In this document: in pieces, positions 35,712 to 44,142 of the stretch | Numbering within the stretch: the stretch's first letter is position 1 | Layout of the letters: each line of letters begins with the position of its first letter | Assembly: GCA_963813725.1 (NCBI GenBank) | Contig: CAWFAI010000003.1 | Span: 1-64,000 of the forward strand | Source: VGBV01 sp963813725 | GTDB lineage: Bacteria > Actinomycetota > Thermoleophilia > Solirubrobacterales > 70-9 | Direction of reading: 5' to 3' | Length of the DNA stretch: 64,000 bases | The notes under the pieces: model-generated | Database searches by the model: none | The model's input: only the letters and a program-made list of their open reading frames with translations | Told to the model about the DNA's origin: nothing | Made by a program: the position numbers and the translations under genes

Positions 35712-36095
35712 TCACTTGGCCGTCGGGGCCTTCTTCTTGCCCGCAATGCTCATCCGCCGCGGGCCCTTGCGCCCGCGCGCGTTGGTCTTGGTTCGCTGGC
35801 CGCGCGTCGGCAGGCCGCGACGGTGGCGCAGCCCCCGGTAGGAGCCGATCTCCTGCAGGCGCTTGATGTTCTGCGAGCGCTCCCGGCGCAGGTCTCCCTC
35901 GACCTCCTGGGCCTCGACCGCCTCGCGCAGCTTCACGACCTCGTCCTCGGTCAGGTCCTTGACCTGGGTGTCGGGGCTGACGCCCGCCTTGGTCACGATC
36001 TCGTTCGCCGTCGAGCGCCCGATCCCGTACACGTATGTGAGGCCGACCTCGACCCGCTTGTTGAGGGGGATGTTGACCCCCGCGATGCGCGCCAT
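35712..36095 (-). CDS. rpsM: 30S ribosomal protein S13
   Basis: 127 aa from MARIAGVNIPLNKRVEVGLT; the start ATG at 36093-36095 shares a base with the rpmJ stop (TGATG). The C-terminus is basic (NARGRKGPRR) and has an added KKKAPTAK tail. The frame is open further upstream, but only this start gives an S13 N-terminus. Confidence 0.97.
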   Translation of the reverse strand: MARIAGVNIPLNKRVEVGLTYVYGIGRSTANEIVTKAGVSPDTQVKDLTEDEVVKLREAVEAQEVEGDLRRERSQNIKRLQEIGSYRGLRHRRGLPTRGQRTKTNARGRKGPRRMSIAGKKKAPTAK

Positions 36096-36208
36096 CAGCC
36101 CTGCCTCTGCTTGTGGCGGGGGTTCGGGCAGATCACGAGCACGGCGCCGCCGCGGCGGATCACCTTGCACTTCTCGCAGATCGGTTTTACGGATGCTCGG
36201 ACCTTCAT
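36095..36208 (-). CDS. rpmJ: 50S ribosomal protein L36
   Basis: 37 aa with the zinc-ribbon ligands C-x2-C and C-x4-H: KPICEKCKVIRRGGAVLVIC then NPRHKQRQG. It begins the alpha segment here. The gene normally preceding it, infA, is not visible on this strand. Confidence 0.96.
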   Translation of the reverse strand: MKVRASVKPICEKCKVIRRGGAVLVICPNPRHKQRQG

Positions 36209-36341
36209 CGACCCTCGCTGCTCGTATCGGACACGGAGTAGGCCCTGGCGCCCCCAGGAGTCGGAGCACGGGCACATGAAATCGGCCGGGAGGCCGACCC
36301 CGTGATCCTAGCAGGGGAGCCGAATTCGACCGTTTCTGGGC

Positions 36342-37577
36342 GTGGCCGGGGCCTGCGTGGGAGCCGGGATGGCCGTGTGCTGGAATCCGTGCGTGGCCGG
36401 CGCCGAAACAGGGGCGAGCGAGAGCGAGCAGCGGGTCACCCCGCTTGAGCTGTTCTTCGACCTCGTCTTCGTGCTCTCGTTCACGCAGGTGACCGCAAAA
36501 ATCGCCGATGACCCGACCTGGGAGGGCCTGGGCGAGGGGCTGCTGATCCTGATGGCCGTGTGGTGGGCGTGGGGCGCATACGGATGGCTCACCAATGCGA
36601 TCGACGCCGACCAGAACGCAAACCGCCTGGCGATGTTCTCCGCGATGGCCGCGATGCTGGTGGTCTCGCTGGCGATCCCGGAGGCGTTCGGGGACCTGGG
36701 CCTCCTGTTCGGCTGCGCCTACTTCTTCGTGCGGGCGATGCACCTGCTGCTCTACGTCCGCAACACGCGCCAGGCCGATGACACCGACAACCTCAGCGCG
36801 ATCCTGAGGCTCGCCCCGGGGCTGCTGCTTGGCTCAGCGCTGTTGATCGTCGCCGGCGCCCTCGACGGCGGCGCCCGCACCTCGCTGTGGATCCTCGCGA
36901 TCCTGATCGACTGGGGCACGCCGCTGCTGTTCGGCACCGAGGAGTTCAACATCAAGCCGGGGCACTTCGCCGAGCGCCACGGACTGATCGTGATCATCGC
37001 GCTCGGCGAGTCGATCGTCGCGATCGGCGCCGGCGCGGGCTTTCAGCTGGAGACGGGTGAGGTCGTGGCCGCCGTGCTGGCGATAGCGGCCGTCGCCTCG
37101 CTGTGGTGGGCCTACTTCGACGTGGTCGCGATAGTCGCCGAGCGGCGGCTGACCGAGGCGCCGCCGGGGGAGCAGGCCCCCCTGGCCCGCGACTCCTACA
37201 GCTACATCCACTTCCCGATGATCGCGGGCATCGTGCTGCTCGCCGTCGGCCTGAAGAAGACCGAGCTGGCCGTGGACGAGCCGCTGAAGACCGTGCCGGC
37301 GGTGGCGCTGTGCGGCGGGGTGGCGCTCTACCTGCTCGCCCACATCGCGTTCCGGTACCGAAACGTCGGCACCCTCAACCGCCAGCGCGGCCTGGCCGCG
37401 GTGGCGGCGCTCGCGCTGATCCCGCTGGCGCTCGAGGTCGACGCCCTCTGGGCGGTGGCCGCGGTCACCGCGCTTCTCGTCGCGCTGATCGCCTACGAGG
37501 CGATCCGCTTCCGCGAGGCGCGCGAGCGAGTGCGCGCCAACCCCTCGGCGACCCTGGCCGAGATGCGGGGCCGCTGA
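36342..37577 (+). CDS. Low temperature requirement protein A family membrane protein
   Basis: 411 aa with about ten spans. RVTPLELFFDLVFVLSFTQV near residue 32 is the LtrA signature. LtrA is needed for low-temperature growth in Listeria, but the biochemical role is unknown. The start may be GTG 36342 or ATG 36369 (nine codons shorter). First gene of the block inserted between map and rpmJ. Confidence 0.88.
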   Translation: MAGACVGAGMAVCWNPCVAGAETGASESEQRVTPLELFFDLVFVLSFTQVTAKIADDPTWEGLGEGLLILMAVWWAWGAYGWLTNAIDADQNANRLAMFSAMAAMLVVSLAIPEAFGDLGLLFGCAYFFVRAMHLLLYVRNTRQADDTDNLSAILRLAPGLLLGSALLIVAGALDGGARTSLWILAILIDWGTPLLFGTEEFNIKPGHFAERHGLIVIIALGESIVAIGAGAGFQLETGEVVAAVLAIAAVASLWWAYFDVVAIVAERRLTEAPPGEQAPLARDSYSYIHFPMIAGIVLLAVGLKKTELAVDEPLKTVPAVALCGGVALYLLAHIAFRYRNVGTLNRQRGLAAVAALALIPLALEVDALWAVAAVTALLVALIAYEAIRFREARERVRANPSATLAEMRGR

Positions 37578-37591
37578 GGAGGCCTGGCGGA

Positions 37592-38458
37592 CTATGCGTT
37601 GGGGGGCGTGTACTTGCTGGCCGTGAACACCGCCCCCTGTGGATCGGCGAGCACGGTCATCCGCACCGGGGGAGCGTCGAACGGCTCGACGAGCACGGTG
37701 GCGCCCAACTCGGACGCCCTGGCCGCGGTGGCGTCGGCGTCCTCGACGTGGAACGTCACCCCCCAGCTGGGGGGCGTCCCCTCCGGCTGTCCCTCCAGCG
37801 ACATCAGCCAGGCCGTCGCGTCCTCGAACCCGCTCGGTGCATCCTGCTCGGCCAGGGCCTCGCGAAAGCCCGGGTCGCGCTGCGCCAGCGTCTCGCCATA
37901 ACCCGGGACGCGGAAGAACGTCCAGTCATCCTGGCTCGAGTCGGCCTCCCAGCCGAAGACCGCGTTGTAGAACGCGGCCGCGGCCTCCGGGTCCGAGGTC
38001 GCGAGGCCGCTGAAGTTCCACGCGTTGAGATCGTTCACCATCTGCGCCCCCTTGTGCTCGCCGGGCTCCCAGACGTTGAACGCGGCGCCCTGCGGATCGG
38101 CGAGCACGGCCATCCGTCCCTGTTCGCCGACGTCGAACGAATCCACCAGGACCTCGCCGCCGGCCTTCTTCGCGGCGGCCGCCGCGTCGTCTGCGCTGCT
38201 GACGCTGATGTAGGTGTTCCACGCGGGCGGCCAGTCGGCGCCGTCGGCCCGCGAGCCGACGCCCGCGACGTCCAGCCCTCGCAGCTGCCCCACGAAGTAC
38301 TGGCCGGGCTGGTCGGCCGGCATCCGGTCCTGGAAATCCCAGCCGAACAGCTCGCCATAGAACTCCGTCGCGGCCTCCGGGTCGGGCTGGTCTGTGTCCA
38401 CCCAGCAGGTGACGCCGTCGGGGTAGGAATCGCGTCGGGTCAGGTCCTGGTCGCTCAT
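37592..38458 (-). CDS. VOC family protein with two glyoxalase-like domains
   Basis: 288 aa. Two tandem vicinal-oxygen-chelate repeats: one at about 12-130 (TCWVDTDQPDPEAATEFYGELFGW and AVLADPQGAAFNVWEP) and one at about 140-288 (LATSDPEAAAAFYNAVFGW and TVLADPQGAVFTASKY). Such proteins carry metal-dependent dioxygenase, glyoxalase or resistance functions. A clear AAAGGAA lies 5 nt before the ATG at 38456-38458. It diverges from a WYL regulator, its likely controller. Confidence 0.88.
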   Translation of the reverse strand: MSDQDLTRRDSYPDGVTCWVDTDQPDPEAATEFYGELFGWDFQDRMPADQPGQYFVGQLRGLDVAGVGSRADGADWPPAWNTYISVSSADDAAAAAKKAGGEVLVDSFDVGEQGRMAVLADPQGAAFNVWEPGEHKGAQMVNDLNAWNFSGLATSDPEAAAAFYNAVFGWEADSSQDDWTFFRVPGYGETLAQRDPGFREALAEQDAPSGFEDATAWLMSLEGQPEGTPPSWGVTFHVEDADATAARASELGATVLVEPFDAPPVRMTVLADPQGAVFTASKYTPPNA

Positions 38459-38497
38459 CGGTTCCTTTCGTAGTGGAGGACAACCGTAGGATCCATT

Positions 38498-38516
38498 TAG
38501 GTCAGTTTCGGTCCTA
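38498..38516. promoter_or_regulatory. Palindrome in the VOC/WYL divergent promoter region
   Basis: TAGGTC (38498-38503) and GTCCTA (38511-38516) are inverted with one mismatch and a 7-nt spacer, in the 82-nt gap between the divergent VOC and WYL genes. A dimeric HTH regulator controlling both could bind here. Confidence 0.35.
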
Positions 38517-38540
38517 GTTATCGGGGAGAATCCACGGACC

Positions 38541-39518
38541 GTGAGCGAGACCTCCAGCAGGCTGCTGACCCTTCTCTCCCTGCTGCAGACGCGGCGTGAC
38601 TGGTCGGGCGGGGAGCTCGCCGACAGGCTCGAGGTCACGAGGAGGACGGTCCGGCGCGACATCGGGCGTCTACGCGACCTCGGCTACCCGATCGAGTCGC
38701 TGGCGGGGCCCGCAGGTGGGTACCGCCTCGAGGCGGGAGCCGAGATGCCTCCCTTGCTGCTGGAGGACGACGAGGCGATCGCGATCGCGGTAGGGCTGCG
38801 GACGGCCGCGGGCTCCTCGGTCGCCGGAATCGAGGACTCCTCGCTGCGCGCGTTGGTCAAGCTCGAGCAGGTGCTGCCGGCGCGACTGCGGCCGCGGCTG
38901 CGGGCACTGCGCTCGGCGGCCGTAGCGGCTAACCCGGGACGCGGCCCGACCGTCGACCCCGAGTGCCTGGCCCTGGTCGGGGCGGCCTGCCGCGACTCCG
39001 AGCGCATCCGCTTCGCCTACCGCGATCGCGAGGGCTCAGAGACACGGCGGAACGTCGACCCCCACTCCCTGGTCAACCACGGCCGCCGCTGGTACCTGGT
39101 GGCGTGGGACCTCGGCCGCGAGGACTGGCGCAGCTTTCGCCTGGACCGGATCGCGCGGCCCGCGGCCACGGCCGTCCGCTTCCGCACGCGCGAACTACCA
39201 GCCCGCGACGCCGTCACCTTCGTCCGGCGGGGCATCGCGGAGATGCCGACCCGGTACGAAGCCAGGGTGCTGCTGAAGGCGCCGGCCGATGAGGTGCGGC
39301 GCAAGATGGCCGCCGGATGGGGCCGGATCGAGCCACTCGGCGAGAAAAGCTGCGAGTACCGGACCGGCGACGACGATCTCGATTGGCTGGCGCTCCGAGT
39401 CGCGATGCTCGGAGTCGAGTTCGAGGTCCGCGAGCCTCACGAGCTGGCCGAGCATCTGGCCGCGCTCGGTGAGCGCCTCTCGCGGGGGGCTACTCGGGCT
39501 GCTCGTGCCAAGTGGTGA
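38541..39518 (+). CDS. HTH-WYL domain transcriptional regulator (YafY-like)
   Basis: 325 aa. An HTH_11 domain at residues about 5-60 (SGGELADRLEVTRRTVRRDI) is followed by a WYL ligand-sensing domain (RRWYLVAWDLGREDWRSFRLDRI, about 182-204) and a WCX extension. It usually represses a divergent VOC or metabolic gene, as here. GTG start. The last 7-8 residues (ending ARAKW) and stop lie in a remnant of a second methionine aminopeptidase gene (39497-39561), so the C-terminal tail is derived from that scar. Confidence 0.88.
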   Translation: MSETSSRLLTLLSLLQTRRDWSGGELADRLEVTRRTVRRDIGRLRDLGYPIESLAGPAGGYRLEAGAEMPPLLLEDDEAIAIAVGLRTAAGSSVAGIEDSSLRALVKLEQVLPARLRPRLRALRSAAVAANPGRGPTVDPECLALVGAACRDSERIRFAYRDREGSETRRNVDPHSLVNHGRRWYLVAWDLGREDWRSFRLDRIARPAATAVRFRTRELPARDAVTFVRRGIAEMPTRYEARVLLKAPADEVRRKMAAGWGRIEPLGEKSCEYRTGDDDLDWLALRVAMLGVEFEVREPHELAEHLAALGERLSRGATRAARAKW

Positions 39519-39561
39519 TCTGCGGATCCTCGTGCATCTCGCGGCCGACCCCGTGGCCGAC
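39497..39561 (-). pseudogene. Scar of a second methionine aminopeptidase gene
   Basis: Bases 39517-39561 are identical to 45 nt of map (40848-40892), and 39497-39510 match the map 3' end (40633-40646). About 200 nt that separate these parts in map are missing. Read on the minus strand it gives GHGVGREMHEDPQITTWHEQ and a stop, the map catalytic-histidine segment fused to the map C-terminus. It marks a duplication with internal deletion. Confidence 0.85.
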
Positions 39562-39657
39562 GAATTTCACGGCTCCAGGCACGAGCGCGCGATGTGGTGG
39601 AATCAACCAGTGATGGCGCCGACCGTCGAGATGTGCGGGAGCTCCTGAGCGGGCACG

Positions 39658-40300
39658 ATGCGGACAGAACCCCTACTACGCGCTCGACGACCAGGGGGTC
39701 ATCCGGCGGCTGGTGCGCGAGAACCCGTGGGGGACGCTCGTCTCGGCTTCGTCCGCCGGACTGGTCGCGTCGCACTACCCGATCCTGCTCGAGGAGGAAC
39801 GGGAGGAGCTTTCGATCGTCACCCACCTCGGGCGCCCGGACGAGAAGGTCCACGAGCTGGGCGAACACGAGATGCTCGTGATCATCCAGGGGCCCCACGG
39901 CTACATCTCGTCGAGCTGGTACGGCGAGCACGTCGAGGTCCCCACCTGGAACTTCATCACCGCCCACCTGTCGGGTGTCCCTCAGATCCTCTCGGCCGAG
40001 GAGAACTTCGAGGTCCTGCACCGGCTGGTTCGGCATTTCGAGGAGGAGGTGGCTCACCCCCGCTTTCTCGACGGCACACCCGAGGACGCCGCCAACGCCC
40101 GACGCGACCAGAAGGGGACCATCGGGCTCCGCCTGGTGCCGGACCGGGTGGTGGCGAAGCGCAAGATGAGCCAGAACCAGGACCCGGACACGATCGAGGC
40201 GGTCATGGCCGAGCTCGAGGGCGACGGGCCCTACGCGAACGAGGCGCTCGCGAGGGAGATGCGACTGGCTCGAGAAGCGGTGGGCTCAGGCGGGGAGTGA
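39658..40300 (+). CDS. FMN-binding negative transcriptional regulator family (PaiB-like)
   Basis: About 213 aa. The PaiB/FMN-binding split-barrel family: RENPWGTLVSASSAGLVASH, THLGRPDEKVHELGEHE and HGYISSSWYGEHVEVPTWNF are diagnostic. The continuous frame begins at GTG 39713, but upstream codons of the same frame read NPYYALDDQGVIRRLV, the conserved family N-terminus. That joins ATG CGG ACA at 39658 if one base near 39667 is removed (MRTNPYYALDD). A +1 error is therefore likely. PaiB affects sporulation and protease genes in Bacillus; the mechanism is unsettled. Confidence 0.85.
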
Positions 40301-40336
40301 CCGATTAGTCCGCGCCCGTCCGCGGGTCTTACGGGT

Positions 40337-40615
40337 ATGAGCGCAATCGACGAGACATTCGAGGCGAAGCTGGTGAAGAGCCCAGCCGAGGGCGGCTGGG
40401 TCTACCTGGTGTGGCCCGAGTCTGCGGAGTTCTTCGGCACCCGCGGCCTGGTGAAGGTGCGCGGCGAGATCGACGGCGTGCCCTTCCGCAGCTCGTTCAT
40501 GGCGCTGGGCGACGGGAACCACAAGCTCCCGGTCAAGGCCGAGCTGCGGGGCAAGATCGACAAGCAGGCCGGCGACACGGTCACTGTCCGGCTGATGGAG
40601 CGGATCGAGAAGTAG
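40337..40615 (+). CDS. DUF1905 domain protein
   Basis: 92 aa matching the compact DUF1905 barrel (FEAKLVKSPAEGGWVYLVWP, VRGEIDGVPFRSSFMALGDG, LPVKAELRGKIDKQAGDTV). Often associated with YdeI-type or antibiotic-response proteins; role unknown. ATG 40337, 36 nt after the PaiB-like gene on the same strand. Ends 13 nt before the map stop on the opposite strand. Confidence 0.87.
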   Translation: MSAIDETFEAKLVKSPAEGGWVYLVWPESAEFFGTRGLVKVRGEIDGVPFRSSFMALGDGNHKLPVKAELRGKIDKQAGDTVTVRLMERIEK

Positions 40616-40628
40616 CCGAGCCCGAGGG

Positions 40629-41399
40629 CTACGGCTGCTCGTGCCAGGGAGTGAGGATGCGCGGGCCCTCGGCGCTGACGGCGACCGTGAACTCGAAGTG
40701 GGCGGCCATCGAGTCGTCCTCGGAGTAGACGGCCCAGCCGTCGTTGCCCATGCGGATCTCGGGGCCGCCGGCGTTGACCATCGGCTCGATCGCCAGGACC
40801 ATGCCCTCCTCCAGCTCGGGGCCCTTGCCGGGGTCGCCGAAGTTGGGGATCTGCGGATCCTCGTGCATCTCGCGGCCGACCCCGTGGCCGACCAGCGAGC
40901 GGATCACCGAGAGGCCGTCCTGCTCGACCCTGGCCTGGATGGCGTGAGAGATGTCGCTGAGGCGGTTGCCCGCCCGCGCCATCGCGATCCCGTCGAACAG
41001 CGAGGCGCGCGTGGTCTTGATCAGCTGATCGGTCTCGTCGCTGACCTCGCCGACCGGCACGGTGATCGCGGCGTCAGCGACCCAGCCCTCGTAGGTGACG
41101 CCGACGTCGATGGAGATGATGTCGCCCTTCTGCAGCTCGTAGGGGCCCGGGATGCCGTGGACCACCATCGAGTTGGGCGAGGCGCAGATCGACCCCGGGA
41201 AGCCGCGGTAGCCCTTGAACGAGGGGACGGCGCCCTGCGAGCGGATGAACTTCTCGGCGGTCTGGTCGAGCTCCTTGGTGGTGACCCCCGGGCGCACCTT
41301 CGCCTGGAGCATCTGTAGGCAGCGGGCCTGGATCGCGCCCGCCGCCGCCATCCGGTCGAGCTGCTCGGGGGTCTTTTGGATGATGCCGCCGCGGTACAC
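40629..41399 (-). CDS. map: Methionine aminopeptidase, type I
   Basis: 256 aa; removes the initiator methionine. Metal ligands are in ISIDVGVTYEGWVADAAI (Asp, Asp), GHGVGREMHEDP (His) and EPMV plus HFEFTVAV (Glu). GTG start at 41397-41399, 15 nt after adk. Intact and presumably the functional copy; a 59-nt derivative lies 1.1 kb downstream. infA and rpmJ would normally follow. Confidence 0.96.
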   Translation of the reverse strand: MYRGGIIQKTPEQLDRMAAAGAIQARCLQMLQAKVRPGVTTKELDQTAEKFIRSQGAVPSFKGYRGFPGSICASPNSMVVHGIPGPYELQKGDIISIDVGVTYEGWVADAAITVPVGEVSDETDQLIKTTRASLFDGIAMARAGNRLSDISHAIQARVEQDGLSVIRSLVGHGVGREMHEDPQIPNFGDPGKGPELEEGMVLAIEPMVNAGGPEIRMGNDGWAVYSEDDSMAAHFEFTVAVSAEGPRILTPWHEQP

Positions 41400-41414
41400 G
41401 TCAGGGAACCACCT

Positions 41415-42095
41415 TCACATCTCCATCTCTTCTTCGCGCTTGAGCGTAGCCAGCAGGCCCCTGATCTGCTCGGCCACGTCGTCGGGCGGCTCGGTGCCGT
41501 CCACCCGCTGCAGGATGCCGCTGTCCTCGTAGTAGTCGATCAACGGCTCGGTCTTCTCGCGGTACTGCTGCAGCCTCTTCTGCACCACCTCGGGCTTGTC
41601 GTCGTCGCGGACGATCAGCCTGGAGCCGTCGACGTCGCAGACGCCCTCCTGCTTCGGCGGGTCGAAGTCGACGTGGAAGACGTGGCCGCCCTGCTCGCAG
41701 GTGCGCCGCCCGCTGATGCGCCTCACGATCTCCTCCTCGGGCACCTCGATCAGGATCGCGGCGGTCATCTTGCGGCCGAGCTTCTCGATCGCCTGCTCCA
41801 GGGCCTCGGCCTGTGGCACCGTGCGCGGGAATCCGTCGAGAATGAACCCGTCGCCCGCATCGGGCCCCTGGATGCGCTCGGAGATCACACCGATGATCAC
41901 GTCGTCGGGCACCAGCTCGCCCCGGTCCATGTACTCGGAGGCCTGTTTGCCGACCTCCGACCCCTCCTTGACGGCCGCCCGGAGGATGTCGCCGGTCGCG
42001 TAGTAGGGCAGGCGCAGGTCGTCCTGCAGCCCTTCGCCCTGGGTTCCCTTGCCGCTCCCGGGCGGGCCCAGCAGGATCAGATTGAGCTCAGACAT
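41415..42095 (-). CDS. adk: Adenylate kinase
   Basis: 226 aa, long form. The P-loop GPPGSGKGTQ (10-19), DGFPRT and the LID region are present. The LID has cysteines in RRTCEQGG and GVCDVDG, but the second Cys of each usual C-x2-C pair is replaced (Gly and Asp), so zinc binding is uncertain. It lies between secY and map, as in Gram-positive spc operons. Confidence 0.97.
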   Translation of the reverse strand: MSELNLILLGPPGSGKGTQGEGLQDDLRLPYYATGDILRAAVKEGSEVGKQASEYMDRGELVPDDVIIGVISERIQGPDAGDGFILDGFPRTVPQAEALEQAIEKLGRKMTAAILIEVPEEEIVRRISGRRTCEQGGHVFHVDFDPPKQEGVCDVDGSRLIVRDDDKPEVVQKRLQQYREKTEPLIDYYEDSGILQRVDGTEPPDDVAEQIRGLLATLKREEEMEM

Positions 42096-42146
42096 ATGCG
42101 GCGGCCCCTCCGCCTCGCATCAGGGCCAGCGGCCCGACGCGCCTCT

Positions 42147-43418
42147 CTACTTCAGGAACCCTTCGTAATTGCGCATCATCAGCTGCGCTTCCAACTGTTT
42201 CACCGTGTCCAGGGCGACGCCCACGACGATCAGGATCGAGGTGCCGCCGAAGAAGAAGTTGGCCGAGGTCTGGCTGATCAGGATCGTCGGCAGGGCCGCG
42301 ACCGCGCCCAGGTAGAGGGCGCCGGGGAAGGTGAGCCTGGAGAGAATCCGGTCCAGGTACTCGGCGGTGGGCCGCCCGGGCCTGACGCCGGGGATGAAGC
42401 CGCCGTATTTCTTCAGGTTGTCGGCCTGGTCCACCGGGTTGAAGGTGACCGCCGTGTAGAAGTAGGTGAAGATGATGATGAAGAAGACCTCGCCCACCAC
42501 GTAGGCCCAGCTGTTGGGGCTGAAGAACGCGGCGAAGTCGAGCGCCGCCGGGGTGTTGAGGAGCTGGCCGATGGTGGGCGGGAAGGCCATGATCGAGGCG
42601 GCGAAGATGACCGGGATGACGCCCGCCATGTTCACGCGCAGCGGCAGGTAGGTCGAGCCGCCCGAGGTCATGCGACGGCCGACCACGCGCTTCGCGTACT
42701 GCACGGGAATGCGCCGCTGGCCCTCCTGCACGAACACGATCGCGACGATCACCGCCAGCGCGATGAAGGGCATCATCACGACGAAGACCGGGTCGGGGCT
42801 CGTCCACCACGCCTGGATCCCTCCCGGAAGGCCGGCGACGATCGAGGCGAAGATCATCAGCGAGATGCCGTTGCCGATGCCGCGCTGTGTGATCAGCTCG
42901 CCCATCCACATCAGCAGGGTGCAGCCGGCCGTGAGCGTGATCACGATCAGGAACACCTTGTTGAAGGTGAGGTCGCCGACGACGCTGGTGCCGGCGGTGT
43001 CCTGGAAGCTCTGGAAAAGGAAGACGTAGCCGATCGACTGGGCGAAGGCCAGGCCGACGGTCAGGTATCGCGTGTACTGGGTGATCTTCTGCTGGCCGAC
43101 CTCGCCCTCCTTCTGCAGGCGCTCGAGCGACGGGACCACGACCGTCAGCAGCTGCAGGATGATCGAGGCCGTGATGTAGGGCATGATCCCCAGCGCGAAC
43201 AGCGACAGGCGCGAGAGGCTGCCGCCGCTGAACAGGTTGAGGAAGCCGAGCACGTTCGAGCCCGTGAAGTTCGACTCGATGTCCTTGATCGTGCCCGCGT
43301 CGACTCCCGGCGAGGGGATGTACGCGCCCAGGCGGTAGAGCGCCAGGATCGCCGCGGTGAACAGCAGCTTCTTGCGGATGTCCTGGACCGAAAAGGCGTT
43401 GAGGATCGTCTGCAGCAC
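42147..43418 (-). CDS. secY: Protein translocase subunit SecY
   Basis: 423 aa, ten spans; channel of the Sec pathway. Starts at a GTG that shares a base with the rplO stop (TAGTG). GMTSGGSTYLPLRVNMAG-like segments and the TM2 plug region (YIPSPGVD) are present. Confidence 0.97.
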   Translation of the reverse strand: MLQTILNAFSVQDIRKKLLFTAAILALYRLGAYIPSPGVDAGTIKDIESNFTGSNVLGFLNLFSGGSLSRLSLFALGIMPYITASIILQLLTVVVPSLERLQKEGEVGQQKITQYTRYLTVGLAFAQSIGYVFLFQSFQDTAGTSVVGDLTFNKVFLIVITLTAGCTLLMWMGELITQRGIGNGISLMIFASIVAGLPGGIQAWWTSPDPVFVVMMPFIALAVIVAIVFVQEGQRRIPVQYAKRVVGRRMTSGGSTYLPLRVNMAGVIPVIFAASIMAFPPTIGQLLNTPAALDFAAFFSPNSWAYVVGEVFFIIIFTYFYTAVTFNPVDQADNLKKYGGFIPGVRPGRPTAEYLDRILSRLTFPGALYLGAVAALPTILISQTSANFFFGGTSILIVVGVALDTVKQLEAQLMMRNYEGFLK

Positions 43419-43942
43419 TACTCAGCCGCCTCCGGGACGGGAGCAGCACCAACCTCGATCTCCTCGCAGGTGCCGCCCGCCGCCTCGATCTTCTCCTTGG
43501 CGGTGGCGCTGAAGGCGTGGGCCTTGACCGTGAGCTTCGCCGAGATGTCGCCGTTGCCCAGCACCTTGACCGGGTGCTTGCGGGTCGCGAGGCCCTTCTC
43601 GCGCAGGCTCTCGGGGGTGACCTCGTCGCCCGCCTTGAAGCGCTTCTCCAGGTCGGCGACGTTGACTGGCTGGGTGCGCGTCCGGAACTTCTCGAACGGC
43701 ATCGACATCTTCTTGTTGGGGCCGCGCAGCTTGCCCATGCGCATGTGGATCGGGTTCTGGCCGCCCTCGTAGTTCAGCTTGCGCTTGCTGCCCGAGCGGG
43801 CCCCGGCGCCCTTGTGGCCGCGGCCCGAGGTCTTGCCGTGCCCGGTGCCGTGTCCGCGGCCCAGGCGCTTTCGCACCGACCGCGAGCCCTTTGCCGGCTT
43901 CAGGTTGTGCAGGCCGACCTGCTTGGAGCGCTCCTCGCTCAC
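43418..43942 (-). CDS. rplO: 50S ribosomal protein L15
   Basis: 174 aa, about 25 longer than E. coli. The N-terminal GSRSVRKRLGRGHGTGHGK is diagnostic. The C-terminal 25-30 residues add an acidic Ala/Pro tail (EEIEVGAAPVPEAAE). GTG start overlaps the rpmD stop (GTGA). Confidence 0.97.
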   Translation of the reverse strand: MSEERSKQVGLHNLKPAKGSRSVRKRLGRGHGTGHGKTSGRGHKGAGARSGSKRKLNYEGGQNPIHMRMGKLRGPNKKMSMPFEKFRTRTQPVNVADLEKRFKAGDEVTPESLREKGLATRKHPVKVLGNGDISAKLTVKAHAFSATAKEKIEAAGGTCEEIEVGAAPVPEAAE

Positions 43943-44142
43943 TTGCCCTGCTCCTGATCGCCCGCCCCATCGCCGACCTCGACGAGGTGCCCCACGACCC
44001 GGAGCATTCCCTGGAACTGCTCGTTGTCGGCGTGCGTGGAGCTGGCGCCGATGCGGCCCAGCTTCAGCGAACGCAGCGTCTCGCGCTGGCTCGGGGAAGC
44101 GCCGTTGGCGGAACGGACCTGGCGTACGCGGAGATCAGCCAT
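43939..44142 (-). CDS. rpmD: 50S ribosomal protein L30
   Basis: 67 aa. LRVRQVRSANGASPSQRETL then LKLGRIGASSTHADNEQFQG fits L30, with a short acidic C-terminal tail. Its start lies 8 nt inside the rpsE 3' end. Confidence 0.94.
   Translation of the reverse strand: MADLRVRQVRSANGASPSQRETLRSLKLGRIGASSTHADNEQFQGMLRVVGHLVEVGDGAGDQEQGK

Noticed and set aside
41376..43772. A 798-codon plus-strand frame opposite adk, secY and rplO
   Set aside because: Mirror of essential genes, low-complexity composition, no ribosome site.
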